64,000 nucleotides of DNA from Myxococcota bacterium (GTDB taxonomy: Bacteria > Myxococcota_A > Bradymonadia > UBA7976 > UBA1532). The first letter of the stretch is position 1. Each line of letters opens with the position of its first letter. The translations under genes were made by a program, and so were the position numbers. Shown here in pieces: positions 15,389 through 24,207 of the stretch. The notes under the pieces are model-generated. The model ran no database searches. It was not told the origin of the DNA and saw nothing but the letters and a program-made list of their open reading frames with translations. The DNA is taken from positions 1 to 64,000 of the forward strand of contig JAKLJY010000035.1 in the NCBI GenBank assembly GCA_023150895.1. The letters are read 5' to 3'.

Positions 15389-16403
15389 GAAACGCAGTTC
15401 GGGCTCCTGCCCCGGGTTTCATCCACCCGGGTGCCCCGAAGGGGCGTGGGCAACGATTAGGAATCGCCCTCGGGGCGCCTGCCCCGGGTTTCATCCACCC
15501 GGGTGCCCCGAAGGGACATGGGCAACGCCCCGCGAACGTCCCCGGAGCTCGACCCCGCGTATCGCCGCCGCGGCGCTCGCGGCGGTCGTCGCCACGGCCT
15601 GCGACTTCGTCGACGCGGCGAGCGAGCTGACTGCGGGTGAGGGCGAGGTGCCGCGCATCACCGCATCGGTCTCGTTTCCGTCCGTCGGCCGGTTCGTGGC
15701 GAGCCGCCCCGGCGGCGAGGCGGTGGCCGGCGTCACCGCCTCCCTCGACCGTGCGACCCTGGCCCACCTGGCGGGCCTGTTGCGCCTCGACGGCACCTGC
15801 GCGCTCGACGCGGCCCTCGAGCCCCCCGGGCCGCCCGTGGTGGACCTGAAGGCGCGGATCGTGCTCTGTGATCCCGGGCGTACGTGTGACGGCCTTTGTC
15901 CCGAGGGGTTCACCGGTGCCCTCGTGGACCTCGCGACGACGGTCAACGTGCTCGACGAGCAGGGCGCCGGAAGCCTGAGCGGGCAGCTCGACCGGGTCTC
16001 CGACGATGCGATCGTCCAGATCCGGATGCGCGTCCACGAGCTGCGGCTCGAGGGTCGGGGACGCGACGGGGCGACGCCCCGCGACCTGATGCCGCTCCTG
16101 TCGGCGTTCGAGTTCCAGGTCGCCACCGCGGCCTCACCGCCCGTCACGCTCGTCCGCGCCGAGCACCTCGGAGAGTTTGCGGGGGGCGCTGCGCGCCGGT
16201 TCGAGCTGCCGAGCCGCGCCCCGCTCACCGCGGAGATCGAGGAACATCTGCTCTCGGCCGAGCCTTTCGACCTGGAGTTCCGGTTCCGGTTCGCTTTTCC
16301 ATCGTCCGCGCTGTTCGGCGTCACCCCGGGCACGACGCGGTGGCGGTTCGACGTGCAGCCGGAGTTCATCCTGAGCATCCTCGAAGCCGTGGAGGGGGGA
16401 TGA
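15375..16403 (+). CDS. Putative lipoprotein, start codon obscured by repeats
   Basis: The body of the protein (from about 15561) begins with a lipoprotein-type signal, RIAAAALAAVVATACDF, followed by about 265 residues. These contain LCDPGRTCDGLCPEGFTG and a conserved-looking C-terminus ending ILSILEAVEGG. No ATG, GTG or TTG occurs in frame between that signal and GTG 15375, which lies inside the end of the preceding gene. Reading from 15375 would translate both palindromic repeats as two PGFHPPGCPEG peptides. Either that extended leader is real, a non-standard start is used, or the repeats replaced the native start. The 3' end overlaps the next gene (ATGA). I recognise no family. Confidence 0.55.
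   Translation: MWTIEKRSSGSCPGFHPPGCPEGAWATIRNRPRGACPGFHPPGCPEGTWATPRERPRSSTPRIAAAALAAVVATACDFVDAASELTAGEGEVPRITASVSFPSVGRFVASRPGGEAVAGVTASLDRATLAHLAGLLRLDGTCALDAALEPPGPPVVDLKARIVLCDPGRTCDGLCPEGFTGALVDLATTVNVLDEQGAGSLSGQLDRVSDDAIVQIRMRVHELRLEGRGRDGATPRDLMPLLSAFEFQVATAASPPVTLVRAEHLGEFAGGAARRFELPSRAPLTAEIEEHLLSAEPFDLEFRFRFAFPSSALFGVTPGTTRWRFDVQPEFILSILEAVEGG
15406..15455. repeat. Double-hairpin palindromic repeat, copy 1
   Basis: A 50-bp unit. The first stem-loop is CCCGGGT / TTCATCC / ACCCGGG (15411-15431), a perfect 7-bp stem with a 7-base loop. The second is GCCCC / GAA / GGGGC (15433-15445), a perfect 5-bp stem. It starts 18 bases after the stop of the barrel-like gene. It resembles REP/MITE-type intergenic elements or a transcript-end stabiliser. 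No T-run follows, so it is not a standard intrinsic terminator. Confidence 0.8.
15478..15527. repeat. Double-hairpin palindromic repeat, copy 2
   Basis: The second unit lies 72 bases downstream of the first, with 48 of 50 bases identical. Both differences (15516 and 15518, A for G) fall at or next to the 3' arm of the small hairpin and weaken it. The large CCCGGGT/ACCCGGG stem is unchanged. Confidence 0.8.
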
Positions 16404-18859
16404 TGGCGCCCCGGAAGTGGAACCTCGTGCCCCCCCGCCCTCGCACCGCCGGCGTTCTCTCCGCGATCGTGCTTCTCGTGCTTCTCGTGCTGACGGGCTG
16501 CCGGATCGAAACGGTCGGCGACGCGAGCGACGCCGGCCCCGCCGACGCCGCCACGACGTACGGCGGTGCTGGCATCGGCGCCGCCTGTGCCGATCCGGAG
16601 AGCCCGCCCTGCCGCCCCGGTCTCGCATGCACCGGGGGGCGCTGCAAACCCTCCGGCGCCCAGCGGGAAGGCGAGCCGTGCCTCACCGCCTTCGAGTGCA
16701 AGGAGGGCCTGACCTGCGGGTTCGGCGGCTTCTGCGTCCCGCAGGGCACCGGGGTGGCCGACTCGCCGTGCGTCAGCGCGTCGGATTGCCGTCGCGGGTA
16801 CGCCTGCGTGCCCGGCGCCGGCCTTCAGGGCATCTGTGCGGTGCCGGACACCACCGCGGGCGACATCGGCGCGCCATGCGTCGACCTGCTCGACTGTCGA
16901 GCCGGCCTGTCCTGCGCCCCGTCGTCCCTGCGCTGCGTCCCCGGCAGTCTGCTGCTTCACCCCGACGTCTTTCCCGGGGTCGCGTGCCCGGACGAGCGCG
17001 CCGCCCCATTCGGTGCGCGCAGCGTCATCCCCGCAAACGCACCGCCCGACGCCGACTTCCTGAGCACGCCCTTCCCCTCGGACCTGCGCCTGCGCGACGG
17101 GCGGCTCGATCTGGGCACCTTTCCCGTGCCGGGTCCGGGCCCGCTGGGCTTCGACGCGCTCGACGCCAGCCTGCGGGCGCTGGAGGCCGACGCCGACGGC
17201 GCCTCGCGCGCGCCGCTCGTTCAGTTCCGGTTCACGGCGGCGCTCGACGAGGGCTCGCTCGACGACCGGGTTCGCCTGGTTGCGGTCGACACCGGCGAGG
17301 TTCTGCCCGCGACGGTCACCGTGGACACCGCCGGGACGAAGTACCACTGCCCGCACCGCCTCCTCATCCGGCCGCGGCCCGAGATCCTGCTCGCGCCGGC
17401 CACGCGCTACGCCGTCCTGCTGCTGAAGGGCATCCGCTCCGCCGATGGCCGCGAGGCGAGCCCGCTGGACGACCTGCCCGCGTTGCTCGACGGCAGCGCC
17501 GCCCAGGCCCGGCCCGATGCCCGCCCTGTGGTCGAGGGCCTCGCCACCGTCCGGGCCACGACGGGCCTCGCCGCCCGTGAGATCGTGGGCGCCACGATCT
17601 TCACGACGCGCCGGGCGGCGGATCTGCTGGAAGCCGTCCGGACCGCCGTCCATGCGGCCCCGGCTCGCCTCTCCGGGGAGGCGTGGTCCTGCGGCAGCAA
17701 CGGGGCCTCGCCCTGTGAGACGGAGGCCGCGCCGGGACGGCTGTGCGGCTCGCCCGATCCCGCCTTTACGGAGTGGCACGTCCTCCTGGACCTGCCCGTC
17801 CTTCAGGGCGGGACGCGCCCGTACGTGAGCCCCGAGGCGGGCGGTGCCGTCGCCCGCGAGGGAGACCGCGTCGTCGTCGTCGACACGGAGCCGGTCTGCG
17901 CGGCGATTCTGGTCCCCAATGCACCGGCCCCACCGAGCGGTTGGCCGGTCCTCGTCTACGCCCACGGCACCGGCGGCGGCTATCGGGCGCACGTCGACGC
18001 GCTCGGCGACCTGGCGGCCGATCGCGTGGTCGTCGGGTACGACGGCCCGATGCACGGCCCGCGGCAGGGCCCGCCGCCCTGGAGTGATCCGGGCGCGCTC
18101 TTCTTCAACCTGCGCAACCCCGCCGCCGGCCAGGGCAATGCGGCACAGGGCGTCGCAGATCTCTTCGCGCTCGACCGTCTGCTCGACGCGGGCGCCCTCG
18201 TGCTCGGAACCGAGGTTTCGGTCCCGCTCGACCGGGCCCGGCGCGTGTTGTGGGGGCACTCCCAGGGCGGAAACGCCGCCGCCGTCGCCCTTGCCTACCC
18301 GGGGGGCTGGCGAGGCGGGGTGCTGACCGGGACGGGCGGCGGCTTCGCCGACGGCCTGCTCGACAAGCGCACGCCGACGGACGCCAGCGTGGCGCTGCGG
18401 GCCCTCTTGCAGTCCGCCGAGGTCGACCGCGAACACCCGGCGCTCGACCTCATCGGGCAGGTCTTCGAGCCCGTCGATCCGCTGTTCTTCGCGCGGGAGG
18501 CGGGCGCCCGTGTCCATCTGGCGCACGTCTGGGGCCGCACGGACACCTACACGCCCGACGCCGCCCAGCGGCGGTTCGCCCGTGCCACGGAGGGTTCGCT
18601 CGTCCTGCCCGATCCCCTCCCCGAGTGGTTCGACGACGGGGCCGATCTCGGCCTGCGGACCGCCCATCCCCCGGTCCGGGGCAATGTCGGCGACGGCGCG
18701 CGCACGGTCGTCGTGCTGCAGAGCATGCCCGAGCCGGACGGCGTCGATCCGACGACCGCGGAGGGGCACTTCGTGGCGTTCCGTCACACAGAGACCATGG
18801 CCCGGCTGCGGGCCTGGTTGACCGCCCTCGACACCGAGGACGTGCCCCGGTGGCCGTGA
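16400..18859 (+). CDS. Lipoprotein alpha/beta hydrolase with Cys-rich N-terminal region (bacterial lipase-like)
   Basis: 819 aa. The signal has lipobox LTGC (Cys34). A Cys-rich region (about 50-185) repeats the pattern CxxxxDC..GLxC..G.C, as in extracellular Cys-repeat modules (CRPGLACTGGRC; CKEGLTCGFGGFC; CRAGLSC). From about 215 a segment resembles the N-terminal domain of bacterial virulence-factor lipases (TPFPSDLRL..GRLDLGTFP). The catalytic alpha/beta-hydrolase core has the nucleophile elbow GHSQGG (Ser621) and an oxyanion-type YAHGTGGG. It is expected at the outer surface hydrolysing esters or lipids; the substrate is unknown. ATG 16400 overlaps the preceding stop; ATG 16403 is better spaced from GGAGGGG at 16391. 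Confidence 0.85.
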   Translation: MMAPRKWNLVPPRPRTAGVLSAIVLLVLLVLTGCRIETVGDASDAGPADAATTYGGAGIGAACADPESPPCRPGLACTGGRCKPSGAQREGEPCLTAFECKEGLTCGFGGFCVPQGTGVADSPCVSASDCRRGYACVPGAGLQGICAVPDTTAGDIGAPCVDLLDCRAGLSCAPSSLRCVPGSLLLHPDVFPGVACPDERAAPFGARSVIPANAPPDADFLSTPFPSDLRLRDGRLDLGTFPVPGPGPLGFDALDASLRALEADADGASRAPLVQFRFTAALDEGSLDDRVRLVAVDTGEVLPATVTVDTAGTKYHCPHRLLIRPRPEILLAPATRYAVLLLKGIRSADGREASPLDDLPALLDGSAAQARPDARPVVEGLATVRATTGLAAREIVGATIFTTRRAADLLEAVRTAVHAAPARLSGEAWSCGSNGASPCETEAAPGRLCGSPDPAFTEWHVLLDLPVLQGGTRPYVSPEAGGAVAREGDRVVVVDTEPVCAAILVPNAPAPPSGWPVLVYAHGTGGGYRAHVDALGDLAADRVVVGYDGPMHGPRQGPPPWSDPGALFFNLRNPAAGQGNAAQGVADLFALDRLLDAGALVLGTEVSVPLDRARRVLWGHSQGGNAAAVALAYPGGWRGGVLTGTGGGFADGLLDKRTPTDASVALRALLQSAEVDREHPALDLIGQVFEPVDPLFFAREAGARVHLAHVWGRTDTYTPDAAQRRFARATEGSLVLPDPLPEWFDDGADLGLRTAHPPVRGNVGDGARTVVVLQSMPEPDGVDPTTAEGHFVAFRHTETMARLRAWLTALDTEDVPRWP

Positions 18860-18889
18860 CCGGGCCCGCCCCGCCGCCGGGCGCGTGCG

Positions 18890-19840
18890 TCAGGGCTGCG
18901 CGGCGGCCGCCTCCCCGCCGCCCCCCTCGGGCAGGTGGATGAGGCGGACCTCGCGCCCGGTCAGGTAGGCATCGACCACGGCGGCCGCCCAGACGATGCC
19001 GCCGGCGATGAGGGCGTAGTTGACCCGGTCGTAGTGGGCATTGGCGTCGTGGCGACGGGAGACCGTGCCCGCCTCGTTCTGGTTGTATTCGTCCTCGGCG
19101 CCGGCCCCCAGGACGGCCGACGCGATGGCCGTGCCCGCCGCGCCGGCGAAGAGCGTCAGATAGGTCACGCCGCGCACCGTATCGCCGTTGTAAATCTGCC
19201 CCCAGCCCGGCACCGCGAGGGACCGCAGGGCCGCCCCGCCGGGCGACTTGATCTCGACGAGCTCTTCGCTGAGCGCGATCAGGCCCTCCCGCGTGACGCT
19301 CTGATCCGCAGCGGCCAGGATCTGCCCCGTTTCGGCGTCGACGAGACGGGCGGTCAGCAGGTAGCTCGGCCCGGCTTGGGCGACGCTGCCGACGACGACC
19401 TCGTTGGCGCCGAGGAGCTTGCCGACGCTGGCGGCGCCCTCGGGCGAAATCTCGCCCTGTTCGACCCGCTTGATCTCGCCCACCACGCCGTCGAGCTGGC
19501 TGCGCTCGACCTGGAGAATGCCCGGTCGGGCGGCCAGGCGGGCCGACAACAGCTCGGAGCTGATGCGGCCGAGCTCCTTCGAGCGCGCCTCGGCGTCGAG
19601 GGCGTCGAAGGGCAGCACGGCGAGGCGGCGAAAGCCCTTGCTGCGGGCCGTCAGCTTCTCGGCGAGCGCATCCGACAGCGCCTGAACGCCGGCTTGCACC
19701 GACCCCGGGGCGTCGGACGGGGGTTTCGGTTTCGCCGGTCCGGGGGCGGCCGGGGCAGCGTGCGCAGCCTGCGCGGCGGACGCGGCAAGCGCGGCGAGCC
19801 CCCACGAGAGCGCGGTCGAAACGGACGTCGGCATCTTCAT
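18890..19840 (-). CDS. CsgG/FlgO-like exported protein with DUF5683-like C-terminus
   Basis: 316 aa. A signal peptide (about 1-29) and a Pro-rich linker precede a CsgG/FlgO-type alpha/beta domain, about 65-180. That domain reads RLAVLPFDAL, ILQVERSQLDGVV, GEISPEGAASVGKLLGANEVVVG and LLTARLVDAETGQIL. A segment like DUF5683 follows (LAVPGWGQIYNGDTVRGVTYL), with two membrane segments (about 230-250 and 278-297). The CsgG-like fold occurs in periplasmic and outer-membrane assembly proteins that bind lipid or oligomerise. The fusion to a membrane DUF5683 region is common in Myxococcota. AGGAGA precedes the ATG. It ends 30 bases from the convergent lipase gene. Confidence 0.8.
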   Translation of the reverse strand: MKMPTSVSTALSWGLAALAASAAQAAHAAPAAPGPAKPKPPSDAPGSVQAGVQALSDALAEKLTARSKGFRRLAVLPFDALDAEARSKELGRISSELLSARLAARPGILQVERSQLDGVVGEIKRVEQGEISPEGAASVGKLLGANEVVVGSVAQAGPSYLLTARLVDAETGQILAAADQSVTREGLIALSEELVEIKSPGGAALRSLAVPGWGQIYNGDTVRGVTYLTLFAGAAGTAIASAVLGAGAEDEYNQNEAGTVSRRHDANAHYDRVNYALIAGGIVWAAAVVDAYLTGREVRLIHLPEGGGGEAAAAQP

Positions 19841-19855
19841 GGCGGGGTCTCCTCT

Positions 19856-21658
19856 TCAGCGAGGGGCGGCGAACGGCGTCTCTGCGCCCGTCCCGGAGTG
19901 TTCGGCGTTCGGAAACAGGACCTTGACCAGATCGCGCGCCACGGACGGCAGATCCGACCACCCGGAGACGGAAAGCACGCGGGCACCCGCCTTGCTCAGG
20001 GCCGTCATCTCGGGCGCATCGGGGCGCGCGGCGAGCAAGAGCAGGAGCGCACCGGGACTCCGCGTGGCGGCGGCGAGGGCGGCGGTGACCGTGCGGCGGG
20101 CGGAGAGCCCCGGCGCGGCCACGTCCGGGTGCCGGTAGTTGGCGAGGAAGTCCCCGTCGCTGAGCACCACCCGGATGACCCCGGCCTCGGGTCGATGGCG
20201 TCCTGCACTTTCGAGCAGGACGTCCCAGGGAAAGCGCGTCCCGCCCCCGATGTAGGTCAGCAGCCCGGCATGCGCGAGCCGCTCGCTGGCGACGAACGTC
20301 GGCATCGCCTGGTGGACGTGCGAATAGGTCACGATCCGGCAGCGTCCCCCGGCTCGCAGGGCGGCCTCGACGAGCACGAACCCGGCCAGGATGCCCGGAT
20401 TGAAATGCGCAACGGGGTCCGGCATGGAGCCCGAGCAGTCGACGTACAGCTCGATCCAGGGCGTGACCTGATCACCCGGGCGCGGGTCGTCCGGCAGCCA
20501 CGTCCGGCGCTCCAGGTTCAGGCCCGGCACGGCGAGGCCGTGGCGCCCGAGGGTCGCGAGCCAGTCGATCTCTTCGAGGCGGTCGCCGAACGACCACGGC
20601 TCGGTCGGCCCCGGCGTCTCGTCCTCGCCCGGCCTCTGCGCCCGCGGCACCTCCACGTCGGCCTGCCGCGCCAGGCGTGTGTAGGTCGCGCGGGCCACCT
20701 CGACGGGCTCGACGATGCCCCGCAGGACGTCCTGCAGCGACCGCACCGGATCGCCGCCGCCCTGGCCCGGCTCGCCACCCGCGGCGGACGTCGACCCCGC
20801 ACCGCTCAGCCCGGCACCCGCGCCCGTCGTCCGCCAACGCCGCGCCGCCCGCTCCCCCGCATGGCGGTCGAGGACGCGACGACACTCCGCCGGCGTCAAC
20901 GGGCCATCCCCGAAACCCGCGTCCCCCTCGAGCGAGGCCCCGGCCCCGGGCGGCTCGGCCATCGCCGGCAGCAGCGGTCGCAGATCGAGCAGGAAGCGGG
21001 TGAGCTGGAGCGGACGCTCACCCTCGTGGTCGAACACGAACTCGAAACACGCCCGGGCGGCCCGTCGCCACCCCGGGCGCAATGCCTCGAGCGCCGCGTC
21101 GGACGTCGTCGGCACGAGTGTACCGGGGGCGAGATACCAGCCCTCCTCGTACAGCCCGAGGTACCAGGCGAAGAGCGGATCGGGCGGCGTCGCCGCCGTC
21201 AACGCGCGGTAGAGGGCCACGAACTGCGGCTCGTAGGGCGCCCGGAGCGACGTGTTGATGAGCAGATCGAAGAGGAGGTTCACGAGCACGTCGTAACGCC
21301 CGGCCGCCACCGCCGGAATCCGCCCGCCCTCCCCCCAGAGGCCGAAGAGGTCCGTGAGCTCCTCTCGCAGGAAGCGCACGAGGCGATACCCCTCGACCAG
21401 CGTGTTGGGGTACCGCGCGTGGTGCCCCACTTCGTGCGCGAGCAGCGCCTCGGCGCAGTCGGCGAGGCCGAGGGTGCGCAGCCGCGCGAAGTCGACCCAG
21501 GTCTGCCGCGTGCGCAGGTCGATGCAGGCCACCGCCCCCGCCTGTTTCTCGGTCGTCTGCCGAGGCGTCTTCAGCTCGATGGCCGCACTCCACTGCGCGC
21601 GGGCGCGTTGCCAGCGGGCGTCGAGGCCGTCGTCCGGCTCGGGCGTGTCGCCACTCAC
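19856..21658 (-). CDS. VWA protein with N-terminal HEVGH metallopeptidase-like domain (MoxR partner)
   Basis: 600 aa, soluble. The N-terminal domain has a zincin-type motif LLAHEVGHHARYP (His75-Glu76-His79), as in the DUF2201 putative metallopeptidase fused to VWA. A low-complexity linker (about 255-300) leads to a von Willebrand A domain with the MIDAS motif DCSGS (Asp about 407). SDGD and T residues further on complete the metal site. VWA proteins of this type pair with MoxR-like AAA ATPases as chaperone or metal-insertion machines. It starts at GTG 21658, four bases after the stop of the upstream gene, and is the last gene of the four-gene cassette. The client is unknown. Confidence 0.85.
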   Translation of the reverse strand: MSGDTPEPDDGLDARWQRARAQWSAAIELKTPRQTTEKQAGAVACIDLRTRQTWVDFARLRTLGLADCAEALLAHEVGHHARYPNTLVEGYRLVRFLREELTDLFGLWGEGGRIPAVAAGRYDVLVNLLFDLLINTSLRAPYEPQFVALYRALTAATPPDPLFAWYLGLYEEGWYLAPGTLVPTTSDAALEALRPGWRRAARACFEFVFDHEGERPLQLTRFLLDLRPLLPAMAEPPGAGASLEGDAGFGDGPLTPAECRRVLDRHAGERAARRWRTTGAGAGLSGAGSTSAAGGEPGQGGGDPVRSLQDVLRGIVEPVEVARATYTRLARQADVEVPRAQRPGEDETPGPTEPWSFGDRLEEIDWLATLGRHGLAVPGLNLERRTWLPDDPRPGDQVTPWIELYVDCSGSMPDPVAHFNPGILAGFVLVEAALRAGGRCRIVTYSHVHQAMPTFVASERLAHAGLLTYIGGGTRFPWDVLLESAGRHRPEAGVIRVVLSDGDFLANYRHPDVAAPGLSARRTVTAALAAATRSPGALLLLLAARPDAPEMTALSKAGARVLSVSGWSDLPSVARDLVKVLFPNAEHSGTGAETPFAAPR

Positions 21659-21662
21659 CGCA

Positions 21663-22631
21663 TCACCGAGTCAGCCGCAACAAGGTGACGTGCTGCGAGG
21701 CGGCGTCGATGAGCACGACGTCGCCGACGGCGCCCACGGCGATCGCGGCGGGTGCGACGGCCGGCACGTCGTCGAGGAGCACCCGCTCCGGCGCGTCGGT
21801 CGGGCCGCGCCGTGCGAGCCGCCGTCCGACGAGCTCGACCGTCGGGGCGCCCGCCCCCGGCGGCACCACCGCCCGCGCCGCCGGAAACGGGACATCGGCG
21901 TGCTCGATCGAGAGCACCGTCAGCCCGGCGGCATCGGCGAGCAGGCGGGCCACCCGCCCGGCGCCCGGATCGCCGACCGCGAAGGTTCGTCCGTCGAGAC
22001 ACACGGCGGCCGCAGGCAGAAACGCGGGATCGTGCGCGGCGAGGTCCACGGCGCCGATCACGACCGCGCGGCGCCACTCGGCCGGGGGAACGCTCTGCGG
22101 CGAAAGCAGCCCGGCCGCCGTGAGCGCGCGCTCGAGCCCGCGTCGCCAATCGGGCACGAGATCGCCGGGCACCTGCACCAGCGCCGCCATCAGGCGGTTG
22201 GCGGTGGCCCGCATCGGGCCCGAAAGCTGCTCGCCCAGGTTGAACAAGGCGGCCGCGCAGGGCAGCCGCTCGGCGACGGGCAGCCGCGGCAGAAGGGATG
22301 GGGCGAGCCGCAGCCACAGCAGCGGAAACCAGCGATCCGGATAGTCCGGGGTGTTCGTCCAGGCGTCCGTCGACACCCCGAACCGACGCGCCGAGACCGA
22401 CGCCAGCATCAGCGTCCAGACGGACCGACACAGCGCGTCCGCCGGCGATCCGGCGGCAACGAGCGCGCGGTGCAGGGGCTCGAGGCCGCGCTCGATGAGG
22501 TAGGTGACCACCTCGGGGCGGACCGCGCTGCTCTCCCGCGCCCGCCGCGCCCACTCGGCGCGCAGGTCTGCCACCAGGGCCTCCGAGGGCGGCGGCGCGG
22601 GCGCGGGCTCCGCAGGGCGGCGGCGGGGCAT
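21663..22631 (-). CDS. Unknown 322-aa component of the AAA-VWA cassette
   Basis: A soluble protein with a Pro-rich N-terminus (about 1-20), a helical region, and a C-terminal region that looks beta-propeller- or WD-like (SIEHADVPFP, VAPAAIAVGAVGDVVLIDAASQHVTLLRL). Its ATG shares one base with the ATPase stop (TGATG), so it is stoichiometrically coupled to it. I recognise no family. Its position between the ATPase and the VWA/peptidase makes an adaptor or scaffold role likely, by inference. Confidence 0.7.
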   Translation of the reverse strand: MPRRRPAEPAPAPPPSEALVADLRAEWARRARESSAVRPEVVTYLIERGLEPLHRALVAAGSPADALCRSVWTLMLASVSARRFGVSTDAWTNTPDYPDRWFPLLWLRLAPSLLPRLPVAERLPCAAALFNLGEQLSGPMRATANRLMAALVQVPGDLVPDWRRGLERALTAAGLLSPQSVPPAEWRRAVVIGAVDLAAHDPAFLPAAAVCLDGRTFAVGDPGAGRVARLLADAAGLTVLSIEHADVPFPAARAVVPPGAGAPTVELVGRRLARRGPTDAPERVLLDDVPAVAPAAIAVGAVGDVVLIDAASQHVTLLRLTR

Positions 22632-24169
22632 CAGGCGTCCTGCGCGCGGGCGAGCCAGCGCAGGTAGTTCTGGTACCGCATGAACACATACTTCAGCCGG
22701 ACGAGATCCTCGTAGACGGCCGCCGAGAGTTCCCCGCCCTTGCAGAGGTCACCGATCGCGGCCTCGACCTTGCGCATGCGCGCGGTGGCCTCGGGGGCGC
22801 CGACGCCCTCCAGCCCCGCCTCGAGCTCGGCGAGCAGCGTGGCCCCCGGATCCACGCTCGCGCGGTCCGTCCGGTCGAACTGGGCCATCGCGAGGTCCCA
22901 CATCTGCCGGATCCACGCGACCTTGTCCCGCAGAAGGGCCTGCCCCGCCGGCTCCTGGAAGAAGTCCCCCCGGCGGTTGGGCAGGAGCTTCTCGTGCAGG
23001 GTGAACGGCAAGATCTGTCGCAGGTCCTCGACGCCGACCTCCGCCGCCCCCCGAAAGAACGCCATCGCTTTCGCGAACGTCAGCGCCGTCAGATAACTGC
23101 GGACGGAAAGCCCCCCGGTCGTCTGGGCGCAGGCGTGTGCGTGCTTGTCCAAGGGGCAGTCCTCCGTGCAGACCTGATGCAACGGAATACCGGCCAGCTT
23201 GAGCGTGTCTTTCGACTTCGCCTCGAAATCGGGCGAGGCGCGCTGACAGAAGTCCAGGCTGCCGACGAAGTACTCGAGCCGGCGCAGCGCGCCCTGGTTC
23301 AGCGGGACGGCCCGGATCCGCGCGACGAGGGCCGCCTGCTCCTCTTCGCTGAACACGATGTCCGCCGGCACGGCGTCCGACGGATCCCGGTTCGTTTCGA
23401 CGCGCGCCAGCAGGCGGTCGAGGAATCGACTGTTGAACGGCATGGACCGGATCGTGACGTCGATGCGGTCCTTCAGCGCCTCGATGACCTGAAAGGTGCC
23501 GCCCCCCTGATCATCGTTGGCCGTCAGGAACCATGCCCCGTGCCGGGCATCGATCGTCTGCCCGAGCAGCTCGGCGTAGCCTTCGGACATCAGCGAGAGC
23601 AGCGCCGACTGCGTCCGCGTCGGAATGCGGTTGTACTCGTCGACGATCTTGACGCGCATCTTCAGCCAGTCGCGCCACTGAATGTCGATGTCGCTCTGCT
23701 TCTCGGCCCGGAGCAGGTCCGCCGGCAACGGATTGCCGAGCATGTCCGCGATGGTGAGCTGCGGGTGGCCGTGCAGCACGGCGCGCTCGATCTCCCGCTT
23801 CTCGTGACCGGCGAGCAGCGCCATGAGCACGGCGGTCGCCGTTTTGCCGCGGCCCGGCCCGCCCACGAGCAGCGCGCGCCGCCCGGTCGCGAACGTCAGA
23901 AGCGGCAGCAGCACGTAACTCGTGAACGCCGGCCCCTGAGGCAGATGGAAAACGTCTCCGTTGGGAAACGCGTAACGGCGCCCGGGGCCCTCCTCGAAGA
24001 CGACGTCGTAGTACGGCACGATGACCGCGTTGTTGACGATCCAGAAATAGGCTTGCCGCAGCTTGTCGGCGAGCCCCGGGCCATCGCGTCCCGAGAGGTG
24101 GAGCGTCAGGTCCTCCGCGACGTGGGCGCGGCCGGAAATGAGATCGAGGAAGGTCAGACCAGGCGGCAC
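22631..24169 (-). CDS. MoxR-like AAA+ ATPase with a four-cysteine insertion
   Basis: 512 aa. Walker A GGPGRGKT is at 103-110, Walker B VKIVDEYNR has Asp177-Glu178, and sensor 1 is in WFLTANDDQGGG. The fold and the sequence HGHPQLTIADMLG place it with MoxR/RavA-type ATPases. The C-terminal lid region carries Cys308, Cys334, Cys338 and Cys347 with His343/His345 (QVCTEDCPLDKHAHAC). This is a possible zinc or iron-sulfur site that classical MoxR proteins lack. GTG 24169 is chosen because GGAGG lies five bases upstream; sequence further upstream is non-coding. ATP hydrolysis would drive remodelling of a client together with the VWA partner. Confidence 0.85.
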   Translation of the reverse strand: MPPGLTFLDLISGRAHVAEDLTLHLSGRDGPGLADKLRQAYFWIVNNAVIVPYYDVVFEEGPGRRYAFPNGDVFHLPQGPAFTSYVLLPLLTFATGRRALLVGGPGRGKTATAVLMALLAGHEKREIERAVLHGHPQLTIADMLGNPLPADLLRAEKQSDIDIQWRDWLKMRVKIVDEYNRIPTRTQSALLSLMSEGYAELLGQTIDARHGAWFLTANDDQGGGTFQVIEALKDRIDVTIRSMPFNSRFLDRLLARVETNRDPSDAVPADIVFSEEEQAALVARIRAVPLNQGALRRLEYFVGSLDFCQRASPDFEAKSKDTLKLAGIPLHQVCTEDCPLDKHAHACAQTTGGLSVRSYLTALTFAKAMAFFRGAAEVGVEDLRQILPFTLHEKLLPNRRGDFFQEPAGQALLRDKVAWIRQMWDLAMAQFDRTDRASVDPGATLLAELEAGLEGVGAPEATARMRKVEAAIGDLCKGGELSAAVYEDLVRLKYVFMRYQNYLRWLARAQDA

Positions 24170-24207
24170 GGGGCCTCCATCCGGGGCAGGGGCCTTTGGG
24201 GTCGTCG

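Noticed and set aside
15411-15445. Intrinsic terminator at the hairpins
   Set aside because: Stems are strong but no T-run follows on either strand, and similar copies recur 72 bases on.
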